The notes beneath the pieces were generated by a model. It ran no database searches, was not told where the DNA came from, and worked only from the letters and a program-made list of their open reading frames with translations. A DNA stretch of 64,000 nt from positions 558,001 through 622,000 of the forward strand of contig QEYB01000999.1 in the NCBI GenBank assembly GCA_017562135.1. The letters are read 5' to 3'. The position numbers and the translations under genes are program-made. Source of the stretch: Dipylidium caninum. Lineage: Eukaryota > Platyhelminthes > Cestoda > Cyclophyllidea > Dipylidiidae. Positions 46,301-60,100 of this stretch are shown here, piece by piece (position 1 is the first letter of the stretch; every line of letters starts with the position of its first letter).

Positions 46301-49300
46301 TTGGACAGTGCACCAGTTACCAGTGTCATCTCCCTTCTCCATATCGGATGCAAAAGCTCCTCGCTGAAACCTTTCATAGTGTGAAACCTTTCATAGTGTG
46401 GCAGTTACAGGATCATCTTATGTCACAAGACGATTCACAGTGCATTAGAGGACCACGTGGCCGTCGTTATGAATGCCTACTTGTTGTTGCCACTTTGCGA
46501 AAAAGACGGAAGCGTGGCACACGTGGAGAAAATGTGGTAATGTTAAAAGTGCACGAGAAGATAAGAAATATGACATCTAGATCAATTGAGAAGGTCATAT
46601 ATAGTGTTGCTAAGTGGCTGCTATATGATGCAAATCAACCAGCTGATAAGAGAGACGTTAAATTCGCTTCCATGATAACAAAGTATCTTTAACAGGTCAG
46701 CCGATGGTTGAATTTGGATGAGGCGGCGATGATTCCGAGGAATGTCACTGTCGGTCACCCTAAAATTCTTACCGTCGTCAACTTCTTCATTGCCTCCTCA
46801 AACAATTAAGGCACCACTGAATTTAATTGTTAGGAAGGATTCTGGGAGAAGGGGCGAAGGGCAAATAGGTTTAGACGTCTAATTTATCCATTCTTTCAAA
46901 ATATACAAGACGAAACTTCTCCGCACACTACTTATTTGTGGAAATAGATCAAACGCAAATTTGCGCAGCATGCTACGATTAAATAGGACCAATTTGCAAC
47001 TCTTTCACCCTCGACATCATCGCACAATTCGAGAGGCTACACAACAATTACTCCATGTGTGGGTGTTGGGTGCGGTCTTATCGGAATGAAGTGTTGTGTT
47101 AAAATTCGCTGGAGAAGAACATCACCAAAATATACTACTTAATTCTGAGGCGGTTCTGCTCCCTGATCTCCCGCCGCACGCAGGTAGCATCAATCAAGCG
47201 TGGTGTCCTGCGTCCCCATTTTGTGTTCGCACTCAAGGAAACTGTGTTAATTGTGTACATTTGAAATAACAGAATTCATTCCTTGACGTGATGTTTGGGA
47301 ATGAAGTCAATTGGGGCTGCTGGGTCGCCTAGTAGAAAACTACACGATTTCCACAAAATTAATAAGTTAACTATACAGTTGTAGAACATCCTAGTTGTAG
47401 GCTGACAAAGCGCCAATTACCTATTCTTGTACCTGGTTTTAATGCACGGAATAGCTCCCGAACGAGAGTCGAGGGAATTCAAAACGCTCCACGCTGTGGT
47501 TCATTTGTAAAAGCGAACGCTCCACCCGCGAACAAGATGCGTCATTCCTCAAGTTATCCAGCTGAGCTTGGTGAGAAAACCGTATTTAGCGCCACCTGAC
47601 TTAAAATGGGAGTGGAAAGGCAGTGCACATCCACCACAGGTACACTTACGTCGCTTTCGATAGGTGATGCAAGATTTCTCAGTTTTACCGGAGAGATGCC
47701 GTGAGAGAGCACACTATTTAGGCATGCGTGCAGCAACAAAATTCCGGTCCAAATAAATAGCACAGACGCCACATTTTCATAATTAAATTCACGGTGGGTG
47801 TTTCGCCCCACTACACTCCTCTTCACGCACCTTGCACCCCGTCTTATCACCAATTCCCAAACTTTGGGTTTTTAAAAGCTCACTAGTCATCAACCATTTT
47901 GCTCTGACTTGAAATCCACCGTTTGCCTATTGTGATTTCAATGGATTCTAGAGCGATTTGATTGACTAGTAGTTCAGGCGTCTTAGTTGCTGGACATTTA
48001 ATTTACTCGCTTCAATTTCATTGGTGCCCTCTTCGACTAATCAAACGTCGATGTCAACTCGAACGCCATTGGCTAGTAGAAAAAAGACTACTGGGGTGGC
48101 ACCGTCTGGCCCCTTTCTCCAAGTGTACCGCGCCCGCCTCGAAAACAAGATTTTCCATTGATAGTTGTTTAACGGCTTAGTTATGTAATGCATTAAAAGT
48201 ACAAGAAAGTTTTTAAATAATGAATATTTAAACGATTCTTGCTAAGCAAGCCGTTTATATGGGTGAGCAATTCATAATAGCGCGCCAAACTGGAGGAAGT
48301 GAAAAGTATTACCCCACCGGTGCAGTTCGCAAACTCATGTAGTTTATTACGTAGTCCCCAGCTCAGGAATAGTATAGCTTTGGTCAGGCGAAAATGAGAA
48401 AAAAACCAGTGCTCTTAAGACACACAAATGGGACAAATTCTAATTTGTTACCCCAATGCCTAGGGGCTAGGGACCAACACGTCACTAAAAGTAAGGAAAT
48501 GATGGACGAAAACAAACCAAAAGTCACAAGCAGACCTCTAAAATTAATAGAAAGTTTCTGCCTTTGGGGTAAGATAGCTTTATCCGCCTGTGAAAGAGCT
48601 CGAGCAAACAAACAACTGGGTGTTCTTATGAAAAAACAGTCCACAAGTGTACTACTAGTCGGGAATTCTTAGGCTGGAGTTCACTTATCCGTGCCGAACT
48701 CGAGGGAAGGGGTAATATTTGTAACAACACTTGGGGTAAGGCGATGAAGCAAGGACTAGGAATTACTTCTTAGAAAGGAAAAGCCTACCGAGGCTAATCG
48801 CAATTTTGTGGAGCAGATTAAAATGTCCCCCATTCGCTGTCCCCTTTGGCTCAATACCTGTCCAGTCGACTTTCCAAAAAGTGACAAGCTCGCTTGGTCG
48901 CGAACCGATAAAGTGGTGAACCTGTGCAGTCTCACCTCGTTGACTCGATGCAGACAATACAGTCCACGCTAGTGGTGGAAAAATACACTTTTGATGTCTA
49001 TCATAATTGTCTATGGAATACCAGCCGCTAGGAAGTAACGGGAGGAAAATGATTAGGTGGCCACAATGAAATAGGTCGCAGCAAATGTCACAAAGTAAGA
49101 TCATGCGAAAACTGGATACTGCTCCAATGGCTTACAGACGCTTAACTTAAATTAGAGCTTACAAATTGCTATCGCAGGACCGGATTCGACCCACTATGCA
49201 AACCAAAGGACTAGCAACGTCATGGTCCCGAACAGCAAACATACGCCGAGACCGCAGCGAAGTTTACTCCCTTATCTTACTGTTTGACAAAGCAAAGATC

Positions 49301-50584
49301 TCTACCACGGGAGAGAGTTTCACTTACTGACACCAGACCTAATTCCCGCAACGCCAAAGAAGTGGTTGCCACGTGACGAGAGACACGACGATTGGTGGTA
49401 GACATAGCGTACCTCTCGCATTTAGTCCAAGCAAAAGCGTTAATCAATGATGCCAGGGCGACTGTAAATGCCATCAGCTAGCAGACTCGTATTTACGCAA
49501 ACGAAGCCACGCGCACTTGCCCTAAGCACGGACTCAAGCACTGATTCGCCTTACGCACGTTAAATCCATTTCTGAATGCGTTGAGACACACAGGTTACCA
49601 CTTAAACATCTTAGAAAATAAAGAAAAACTCGACTATCCACCCCCAAGTCTTGGTCCCGAATCCGTCATAAACTGGAACTAAGACCAAAAACTGGCTTCA
49701 GAGAACGGTAAGAAGCGATGATAAAGGACAAACTCAGGACGATCGAGTCCCTGACATACGCCCTTAGTGTGAGAGCACGCCCACGCGCCTACTTGCAAAC
49801 GAAGCGATTTCCTAGCAAAGTTGCCAGACCAGACGCAAAAAACCAATGCACGTGATCGCCTGGAATATTATTTAACGCAATTGTACTTAAAACTGCCCTC
49901 TCCCCATGTCATGAAATAGAAAAGGGTAAGGGCAAGCCACCCCAGTACCTCAAAACTGATAATACCAGGATAAGGCACTTAGCCATCACTTAAGTTGCTA
50001 TGCAGTTACTCAGAATGATACTTAGTCTACGTGTATAAACGCAAAAATGAATCACACAACGGAAAAGAACCTTAGAAACCACCCACGAAACCGACAAATT
50101 GCAAGGTCGGACAGCATAGAGGAATCTGTTGTCAAAGAATAGCTATTCATAAGTACATTAGACAAGAGCAACAGAACATGCATCTTCGTATTCGGCACCT
50201 CCCTAACAATCCAAAACGCACCAACGGAAGGATTAAAATATCACTACGGCTTGGCGATCGAGACTAAATTCCATGAAGTAAAAAGGGATACATCCAACAG
50301 AGGCAACCCTGAAGTATTTCCAGCGACAAAAAAGCAGCCTAACATACCTCAACTCGATTTAATTTGCGGATAAAAACACTACTTAACATCTGGACGGCGG
50401 TAAACATTGCTTTCGAGCGCAACGAACGCAATAATGCATACCTTCGCATGAAATTATGACAGCGTAAGGAAACTACTGCGTACTTCACAGCGTAATCAAA
50501 AGCCAAAGAATAAGTATATAGCAAGACTTCTAAATTTCAAAGGAAACGTCAGGTGCACAATGCTCGGGCGAAAGATGACCCGTC
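43302..50584. other. Gene-poor region between GT92 and UBE2D
   Basis: About 7.3 kb with no recognisable gene or RNA. The first part is the upstream region of GT92. Frames at 43982-44443 (-), 46348-46692 (+) and 47554-47853 (-) have no family features. A 17-bp unit around GAAACCTTTCATAGTGT is tandemly doubled near 46364-46398. From about 49100 to 50350 the + strand becomes A/C-rich and T-poor; this block lies downstream of the UBE2D stop. Confidence 0.55.
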
Positions 50585-51213
<629 letters not shown>

Positions 51214-52137
51214 ACCCCCAAGCTGACAATGGCCAGAACCGAAACCAAAGCAGTGTCAAACAAGCAAGTGCTTTCAAACACGTAAAATATAAAGATAATT
51301 TCGTTTAGTATTATACCAAAATTCCAAAAAAAATTACGTTGTATTACATTAAAATTATATTGTTGTTGTTAATATGTTTTCTGAACACAAAAAGAAGGCG
51401 AGGATGTAGCAGAATTTAAAATGCATCTTGGAACCATATTTGTGGTAGCAACACATTGACAATTTTAATTATCTGGCTATTCGTGTGTCGTAGATACTTT
51501 CCTTTAAACTACTGTTTATTGCACCGTTTTCCACAAAAGTCTTTTCATGTTTTATACCGCAATGTAATGCCGTAGTGCACGAACACTTTGTTGGTCCTTA
51601 GTATCCCAAGATTGCATGAGTGCATGATAGACGTTCCTGTTATTCTTATAAATTTGGATAAGTCAGGGTAGTCATGTTCATTCGGAGCCTAGTCTTATTA
51701 ATATAAGCCTGTACGAATTGGTATATTCACAAAGTAGGTCTATGAAAGGAAACGGTCCAATAGATAATTATTCAAGTTAATTAACTTATCCTTTACCTTC
51801 CCTTCTTCCACATCTGGAAAAACAATAATTCACACGTTTATTTTGTCCGACTCCTCAATAACGAATAACTGCTCGGCATTCGGTCACAAACAAAATTTTT
51901 ATACAGGTACTCTATTTGTTTCACATGTGGGGAAACATACTTGTCACGAAGAAAAATTCCTCTGCCCCCTAAACCCCGAATAATTATTCCAAGTATATAT
52001 ATGTGCTAAAACAGTCCGCACACATGTATGAGGCCAATAATCAAGGAAATCATCTGCAATATTAATAAAAATTGGTTATCATAACCTTTTCAATATTTAT
52101 CTCCAATATGTCGTAATTCACTTTAGATTTCATTGTC
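51214..52137. other. Upstream region of UBE2D, AT-rich
   Basis: AT-rich intergenic sequence upstream of the UBE2D start. It should hold that gene's promoter, but no specific element is identifiable. Confidence 0.55.
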
Positions 52138-52590
52138 TCAGCAGGTGATGCTACCACCAGTATACATAGAGGCTAAAGCCATATAATCATCATTACTAGT
52201 TTTTGACAGACTTCTCAAAGAAACACTGTCTAAGACATTGTATGACGAACAAGTGGGGAACGGATAACTACAAATAGGATTTAACTTAGTTCCAATCTGT
52301 TTATCATAAGTTCTAATCTTTTGTGCACCGTGGAACCCATCCGTTTCAGTTTTCTGTTGGTAGGAAAATGAAAATCTCTTCTTATTATCACAAATATCTT
52401 TGGAAGATTCCAATGAAACCGAGCAGCCACATAAGAAGATAGTGGAAATATTAGCCGCGTTACTGTACACGTCAACAAACCGATGAACGCTCGATTGTTT
52501 CACAGTTAAAAGACAGTTAAATAGTAGCAAGAGTAAAATTAAGAGTTCGCCAGAAACATGGCGTATTCTCCCGTTGTCGAACCCAACCAA
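52138..52590 (-). CDS. Possible small secreted or membrane protein, unknown
   Basis: A 150-codon ATG frame with a strongly hydrophobic segment near the N-terminus (ELLILLLLLFNCLLTV, about residues 15-30) that fits a signal peptide or anchor. It is followed by a polar, Ser/Thr-rich region with several Cys (CGCS; CSYPFPTC). No family is recognised. It lies head to head with the 343-aa gene, 282 bp apart, and could share a promoter with it. In AT-rich DNA a frame this long is uncommon but not decisive. It may be only one exon or may be spurious. Confidence 0.35.
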   Translation of the reverse strand: MVGFDNGRIRHVSGELLILLLLLFNCLLTVKQSSVHRFVDVYSNAANISTIFLCGCSVSLESSKDICDNKKRFSFSYQQKTETDGFHGAQKIRTYDKQIGTKLNPICSYPFPTCSSYNVLDSVSLRSLSKTSNDDYMALASMYTGGSITC

Positions 52591-52872
52591 AACTCACTCA
52601 GAAAAATTTATTTGCTATTGTAAAATCGTGTGAATCCTACAGGTCTTGTAATAGGACTACAGCTAATATACACTTCTTCAAATTCAGGCAATCAAACGGC
52701 AACACATATTGCCAAAGCAGAATAATTTCCGTTATGTTGATAAGTTGTGTTCTGATTTTCAAACTCGCAACAAAGAATCTCGCCCCCATTTGTTTTAATT
52801 CGCTCTTAACTTTTGTTTTTTCATTTCTCTGTTCTCTGATTTAAAATTGGCAATAAGTAATCGCTACGCCTA
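52591..52872. promoter_or_regulatory. Putative bidirectional promoter interval
   Basis: A 282-bp AT-rich gap between two divergent start codons (52590 - and 52873 +). The call is by position only; no TATA or initiator motif is convincing. Confidence 0.2.
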
Positions 52873-53904
52873 ATGCACAACCGAGTTGAAGATTTATTAA
52901 CTCCGTCTTTTCTGAAGGCTGCCTTATTTACACAAGTTTTTAAGACGAGTGTTGCGATTTCTGTGGTCAATGCTTGTCCCGACAACTTAGAAGTGGGCGA
53001 CTTTACTGAGCGCCTCCAGAAATCCTATAATTCTTATGAGGAATACGTCAATCTATCCCTACATCACATACTTCAAACAAAGTCTCCTTTCGTAATTGGT
53101 TTATATGATGCGGAATTGAATGTCGATTTGTTTAATGAAGAAAATACCAACTTGTCCTTCGACTCCATTTTATCGAAACTCAGCACAGGCGTCACTTCAA
53201 TACGCGACGGTTTTCGTATCCTTTCCGAAATTACTGACTCGCTGCAAGAAAGTTACATCATGCCTCGTATATCATTTCTACTCAAAACGCTTTCATGGTT
53301 GAATAAGCACAACAGTGAATTGGAAGAAATTGGTCTATTAAAGATCGTCGCGAGTCTGCATGCAGATGCTTCTGATGCGTTCAAAAGTGCTGGTGAATTA
53401 GTGGCAAAGCTAGATGTGAACGAAATATCTACGGTTGAAACCTCAAAGTATTTCTCATATATAGTCCGCTCTGCTTGCCATATTCATGAGGGAAATACCC
53501 ACGGCTGCTGGATTTATCCGGTCAAGTCCTTCCTAAACTGCTATTTGAAGCTCATACACGAAAACGCCAAAACTGTAAAACCTCTGCGTGTTGCGAACTC
53601 ATTGACTAAATGTCTCCTTAGCTACATTTGCCAGTTTTTACATGTGTCGGACATTGAAACTCGTGCCCAATCGCACGAATTGAATGAGTCTTTCGCCAGA
53701 GCTTACTCATTTACAATGCCGCTATTAAACAGCTATATACAAAAGACTAGTATCGATGACAATCTAGTAGAGGCAATCTCAAGCACAATTGACATTATTC
53801 AACGAAAAAAGATCAGCAAAAAAGAAGAAACCTGGCTAAGCAATGCAGCGCTTTTACTTCTTCAATCTCTAAAGAATAAGCTTCAGTATCTGAACGACCT
53901 TTAA
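52873..53904 (+). CDS. Uncharacterised 343-aa helical protein, single exon
   Basis: One uninterrupted ATG-to-stop frame with consistent coding character. The protein is predicted almost entirely alpha-helical, with repeated amphipathic Leu/Ile-rich helices such as FRILSEITDSLQESYIMPRI and SNAALLLLQSLKNKLQYLND. No signal peptide or transmembrane segment is evident. The pattern resembles ARM/HEAT-type or other helical-repeat scaffolds, but no family motif is recognised. It converges on the FERM-SPRY gene, with stop codons 267 bp apart. I judge it a real gene because of length and composition in otherwise stop-rich AT-rich DNA; function unknown. Confidence 0.8.
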   Translation: MHNRVEDLLTPSFLKAALFTQVFKTSVAISVVNACPDNLEVGDFTERLQKSYNSYEEYVNLSLHHILQTKSPFVIGLYDAELNVDLFNEENTNLSFDSILSKLSTGVTSIRDGFRILSEITDSLQESYIMPRISFLLKTLSWLNKHNSELEEIGLLKIVASLHADASDAFKSAGELVAKLDVNEISTVETSKYFSYIVRSACHIHEGNTHGCWIYPVKSFLNCYLKLIHENAKTVKPLRVANSLTKCLLSYICQFLHVSDIETRAQSHELNESFARAYSFTMPLLNSYIQKTSIDDNLVEAISSTIDIIQRKKISKKEETWLSNAALLLLQSLKNKLQYLNDL

Positions 53905-54171
53905 ATTTTTCAAAATGCTAATGTCTCCATCAAGGAAAGTTTTTGTACCATTCCTCCGTAATTCCTATACAAGTATGTGAAAACCACAGTGCGGTGTTGA
54001 TAATGCATCTAAGGATTAACAAAGAACAAAGATTGACGTCAGAAAAAAGAGGAGTGTGGAGAGGGGCAGAAAAGAACTGTACAAAGTAGGAAAAATCCTG
54101 GGGAAAATATTCGGGATTTGGGAATCACAACCTAATCGGAAACATGGAACACAAATAGACTCAGACAGAAA

Positions 54172-57100
54172 TCACACCACTTCGCCAAGCGGCGGGCTGG
54201 AGATGCATCGATCATCTTCACAAGTGGGAGGGGGAAGTGTTAAGTCCGTCACATGACGTCGTCTGGTGATAGTTTCTTCGCCGGTTTCCACCTGAAATCA
54301 GAGAGATGGTCAAAGACTCGACAGGATTATTATTAATTACCCTTCCACATAGTCAGGAATGAGATAACTTGTGTTACTAATGAGAGATTAAATTTGAATA
54401 TTTTGCTAGCAAATCAGTGTTGGTATTTTTCATCGGGGAGGCTATTCTCAAGCCTCAACCAAGACAAAAATTCAAAATATTGCAGACAGACAACATTTCA
54501 ATATTTTTTAATTCCTATCTTTGAATAAACTGTAAACTTAGCCAAAACACGATAACGCCTTTTTTGCAGATATGTTTAGAACGACGCGACGGAGAACTGG
54601 TGATGCATTAATTTACTGACCTACAGGTAGGAGAGAGGAGAAAACAACGACACAAAAATGTCTGTGCGGGGTAATGATGCGTATTCTCTGTCAAGGCATC
54701 TCTACACTTGAGTACATTATTCGGAATGGGAACTAACTCCGTCCTACTATGGTGAAAAATGTCTTGAAGGTCTAATTGCCTCTTCATTTGGCGTAGTTAT
54801 ATGAAAGTATTGAAGAAGATGTTGTGAAAAGATTCCTTTGCTGTGGTTAGACAACTACCAAGAGATGTATAAAACAAAAAAGTGCACATCAATCCACCAA
54901 ACGTAGCTATTAACAACGCGTACTTTAAGAGCGACGGTTAAAAGTCGAAAACTTATTCAGTGTACCAGAAACGTCTCCATGAAATGGACATTAAAATTAA
55001 CTTTTCCCAGCAGGAGTTAGGAGTTACCGGACATGACAATTTAGAAGGCTCCGTCAACCACACCAGATGACCTACCTCTAGCGATCCTGCGGCCGATCTT
55101 AACGAAATCAAGTTTATTTGATCTTCTTACAGTAAGCGCTCAAGTGCTTGAAAAGAACCACTGTACCATTCACGAACCGATTAGTATTAAACGTCTACGA
55201 CGTGGAGACAAATTAAACTTTCTAATAGGTAAAGAAACAAAGGTGTTGATAAAACACAGCAAGTCTAAATGATATAGAAGAAGTGTACCACTGTGTTGAC
55301 TTTTTCCTTCAGCGTCTTTCCGTCTTCTTCTAACCCATTCATAAGGCAGAGCAACGGCAGTTCATTGGTATAGGCTCGCGTATGAAAGATGCGTGTCGGG
55401 ACAATGGGAATTTGAGCCATACGACGCTTCGGTGGAGAGAAAAAAGCATTAATGGGAAAGGCCGATTCCCACTCCGCGGGTGAAGATAGTAGTGAAGGCC
55501 TTACTTCGACCAACGAGGAGGAAGACGACTGGTTGGCATCAGAGGCACTGCTCGGTTCTGAATGGCCGCAGAGGTGTCGAATAAAAGCCCGCTGCATGCT
55601 ATCCGATGCGGATCGACGGAGGCTGGTATTCACTGCAAGCGCCATTGCGGTTGCTGCCACGTCTGACAGAGTGAGATTATCGTCAATATCGGTCTCCAAG
55701 ATACCCGACGAAGGTGGCAGTTTGGATACGGCGATGCGATGGGTTCGCACGATTGGCAGTACCTGATTGCCACGTGACCAGGGGGCGGCAAATGTGGGCG
55801 AGGTGATAGGTCTATGTTGCGCGCGTTCTGCGGAATCCTTACGCCAAAGACCGGTCTTCACGGGGACCAAGGGGATTTTAGATCGCAAAACGGTAAGCGA
55901 GTCCACGATGTCCGCGGTCACCGTCATATTCTACCAGTGTAATAAGACACACTTCATTTCGGCAAGTGACAAAAAAGCAATTTGATCTACACTTGTAAAG
56001 CGTTAATTACTTAGACTTTTTAAACTAAGACAATGCCATTTCAGACAGATTGGACAGCCCCGATGCAAATTATAACTTTGTAATTTTCTGATGAAGACTG
56101 AGGTTTGTAACATGAAGAAAGTAAATTCACCGAGAGCTGAAAAGCACTCGGTTTTCGTATTGCTTAGATCATATTTTAATCAAAATGAAGTGGGATTTAC
56201 CATGGCAGCAGCGGAGTGAGCGGAGATGCAGGAGGCGGACTTTTGGACACCAGTGGTAACAAAAGGCAGGTTGTGGTCGGCAGAGGCACGACAGTGAGCA
56301 AACGAGCTGTGTCGATAGTGACTCTGTGAGGGTTCTTTTCTCGGTGAGGTCAAGCGCGTCTGGTGAGTAGGTGAGAGTGTCGTTGGTGGTAGTTGGTGTA
56401 TCAGACTCCAGTAGAAGGAATCACCGTCCAAGAGACGTTGATAATAGCACAGGGGAATACAATTAGTGTACTTAAAGGGAAGAAGAAAAACAAAGCAACT
56501 GTATTAGACTAAACTAACAGGCCGATCCATACACATTCAGCCCCAACGTATGGGTATCAAGGTGAAAGGATCCACCCAATCGCAAAGTGTCGTTGAATCA
56601 TTTGCTACACCTAATAACCATTAGATCATAAGCCACATTAAGAAAAATTTCGCGGAGCAAGAATACTGGCAGTTGTTATAACCAACACTAATGTAATGAA
56701 TATTAAACAAGGGAAAGGATGGAAGGGGTAAATTGCCCGGCTGGTGGAAAAGCGGATGAGTGCGAGATATGGTGGAAGTTTAATAGGAAAATAAATAAAT
56801 GTTAATGAACTTGTTTAAACGTAATAGTTCAAAATACTTCTGGGTTTGATAACTCAGTATGCATTACTAATGGTCGAACCACAAATCAACTACCTCCCAT
56901 TCATCGTTAATTCCAAATATCTTTCGAGTTTGGCCACTTTTACTAAGGCTTGAAAACGATTTTTCAAAATAAACCATTTTTCTTATCATAGTTTAACGGA
57001 AATTTCGAGACAACAGCAAGTAATCACATCCTTCCTTCGAACAGTTATCTACGGCCACTGAAACCGGCTACTAAACCATTTCTTCATTTACTTATTTCTT

Positions 57101-60100
57101 TGACAAATCGTACGGTAGTTTCATAACAATGGCGAAGTACATAATTGCTCCAGAATCGGAAACTTCCCTACTTAATAAGGAGTCGGTATCTCTGACAGCA
57201 CTCGATGAGTTCCCAAATACCGGGATTGTAAATTCACTCGAAGCATATACGTCAACTCCTTACCGGGGTAGTTATTATGGCAAAAAGTTAGACTTTCGAA
57301 GGTCGGCACAACAATAGACGCATATACCTTGCTAATTCCAGGTTCCCTTTAATCGAGATCCAGGAAAGTTGCCGTCGCCGCAGGTGTGGCATCACAAATA
57401 CGGCAAAGGCAAAAACAAATTCATTTGAGCACAGCAGTGGTGCGATACATGGACTCGGCAAGTAGTTACAAAATACCTTGTTCAAATGCTTCAGAGGCAT
57501 GGTCCCATCACCAAAGTTGACCTCGATAGAGGTGTTGGCAAGGCAGAAGAGTGGATTGAAGGTCAGATTCGATTGATTCCTTTCCAGGGGAATGCTGATA
57601 ACATCGTCTGCAGCAGTAGTGGTGCTGAATGTCGAAGTCGAGGCACAAATTTGTACAATGTGGCCGAGATATTCTCCATTAATTGACCAAAAAACCAGAC
57701 CACTCTGAGGGTTAAGAGTGCACCCGATTATATCGCCTTTGTGAAGTGCCTAGGGGTGATAAAAAGGGAGATCAGGTGAGATGAACATTCTACCAAAAAA
57801 AGGATAATTTCGCGCTTCTCAACGAAAATATTGGATATAGTAAGAAGAACCTATAGCCAAATTCAGGCGGATTATTATGATCAAGTAGGTTTGAGTCACT
57901 AGGATGTGTCAAAGTCAAACGCAGATCAAGACTGTATAGAAAAGTTATCTCGAAAAAATACAAGAGTTAGGAAAGGAGTGTAAAAAATGACCTTTCCATA
58001 GGGTCGCTTAACACCCCTGTGAAGCAATGAGGTTTGTTGATTTGAGACACTCTGCTCGAAGATGATCCCGAAGGTGTCGGTACAGTTTGGGCCTAGAGGA
58101 AATGCAGGAGTAGCAGGCACGGCCGTGGTAGTCGCGGAGGAGGAAGTTGAAAATCCCACGAAGACACCGGCTCCGGGCGTGGTGGTCAAAGACTCCAACA
58201 GACGCACTTCGAAGTAAACGCTCGGGAGTGGTGACCTAGCATGCAGTGGCTTCTTCATAGATAGCTGTGTCGATGGTGAGATCATTTTCGAGGCATGAAG
58301 AGTCTAGAAATCCAAGTTAGTGGCAGTGTACCAAAGAGAGTCGCTAATGGGGCTAGAAACATGCATAATATGTGAAAGTGGCTAATGTAGAAGACTGTGC
58401 ATGCGATTAATACGTGGGTAGAAAGCGAGCACCTAACACAGCGCTCAATATAAAACGACAAAAGCATGCGCTAATGGGGCTTCACTTATTAGTTATTTTT
58501 ATTTTCTACCGTCAACCGAATAGTAGAGAAGCTACACAGACACTTGAGTAATAGTGATCAATTGAAAGCAGGCACGAGTTTAGAGTGCGACCAAGTGTTC
58601 ACCGACATGTATAACAATCTGGGGAGAATTGTACATTTATAATCATATGCTTTTCACGATAGCCGAAAAAAGGGGCATTTAAGGAAGAAAAAATGGCAAC
58701 CCAAACGCATAGGGGCAAAAAACGTTTGACTGGCGAATGGTCATTCTAAACTAGATAACTAACATATGATTGAGAATCTACATAATCCGATGTTACTTGG
58801 CCTTCACAAAATTTTTATCCGTACCAATTGTCCTACTAATTGTTGATGTTATTTATAAAAAGTAAATTGGCGATAAAGTGGATTTCCCAGTAGTGCCGCA
58901 ATCGCTTCTGACCTGCCAGCCGGAATGGAGAAGGGCACGAACGCATAACCTATCGGGAGAAAGCAGAGACCCTGGGGAATTGCTGGGACTGAGGTGCCAA
59001 CCAATGCGAGGATTAGGAGTGAGACGAATTGGCATCTGATTAGCTGCGGCAGGACTGGCAAAATTACAGCCAGCAATCTCGGCAATGAGATTAGCCGAAG
59101 CTAGTGGTAACCAGTTGGAATGCGAACACTCTCCAGTCAAAAGCATCGGCCCGTATGCAAATGGTGTATCACCGAAATTAAAGGTTGCCGAGGAGTTCTA
59201 TAAACCAAAAAGGATAATAATAAATTTAGGGTTGTTAAACGAATGAGAGGGAGGAGGAAAGGGTAGCCAGAAGCTTACTCTAATTGCACAGGCAGGAAAA
59301 AAAACGGTGTTCTGAGGAAATCGAGCAATAGAAATTGTCATATCGGCGGCGGTAATACCATTTTTTGTCCAATGAGCTAAGCGAGCATCGAGGTCGAGGT
59401 AGCAGCCAATCACATCGCCTTGATAGGAGCCGATCACATCAACACTGGCCCCGCCTATAACTAATGCACCCAAGTGTGGTTGACTCTCCCCTCCATCCTC
59501 TTCAGCAGATGCAATCTTAAACCAATCTTCACTTAGGGTGTCTTCATTTAGCGAAGGCGGAATCGATGACGTCTGGTAGGCGAAGCCCTGTGCATCCTCA
59601 CCGAGAATGAGGCTGGCATTCTAAAACGGAGAAGAGATGTGGAAATTCCTCAAGTGCCTAAAGAGTATCCTTAATTCTTTTTTTTGTTTCTTAGAGACTT
59701 ACCTCAGTGGCCCAACCAATTCGAACAGGTTCGTTGCCGTTTAGGCGAACCTCGAAGAATAACCGACGTGGACCAAAGTGAGAGACGGCATTGGTGGAAT
59801 GCAAAGTCTCCGAAACACCCCATGTGGCGCGACAACCACGCCACTCTGTTGAGGGTGTTTTTTCAGCTTCATCCTGATATATGACAAGCCTCCAATCTCG
59901 TGCAACCGTCTATTGTGAATGAATAGGAAGTAGTTGTCAACGCTCATAGACGTGGCAGTTTATACAAGAATGACCAAAATGACTCACCAAACCACCCGAT
60001 GGCTCAAAGAACAATCCAGTAGACGAATCGGTAGGATTCATGCGCCACAATGGCCCCGGCAGTGGAGGTCGATTCCACTCAGATGGTGTGTAAAATGCCG

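Noticed and set aside
46348..46692. 114-codon + strand frame with basic stretch RKRRKRGTRG
   Set aside because: It contains a tandem duplication of about 17 bp within its first codons and lacks any family signature. Probably chance.
56201..56431. Alternative frame of the exon (SDTPTTTNDTLTYSPDALDL)
   Set aside because: Its donor phase would put the next exon in a frame with an early stop. The other frame, from the 56470 acceptor, is in phase on both sides.
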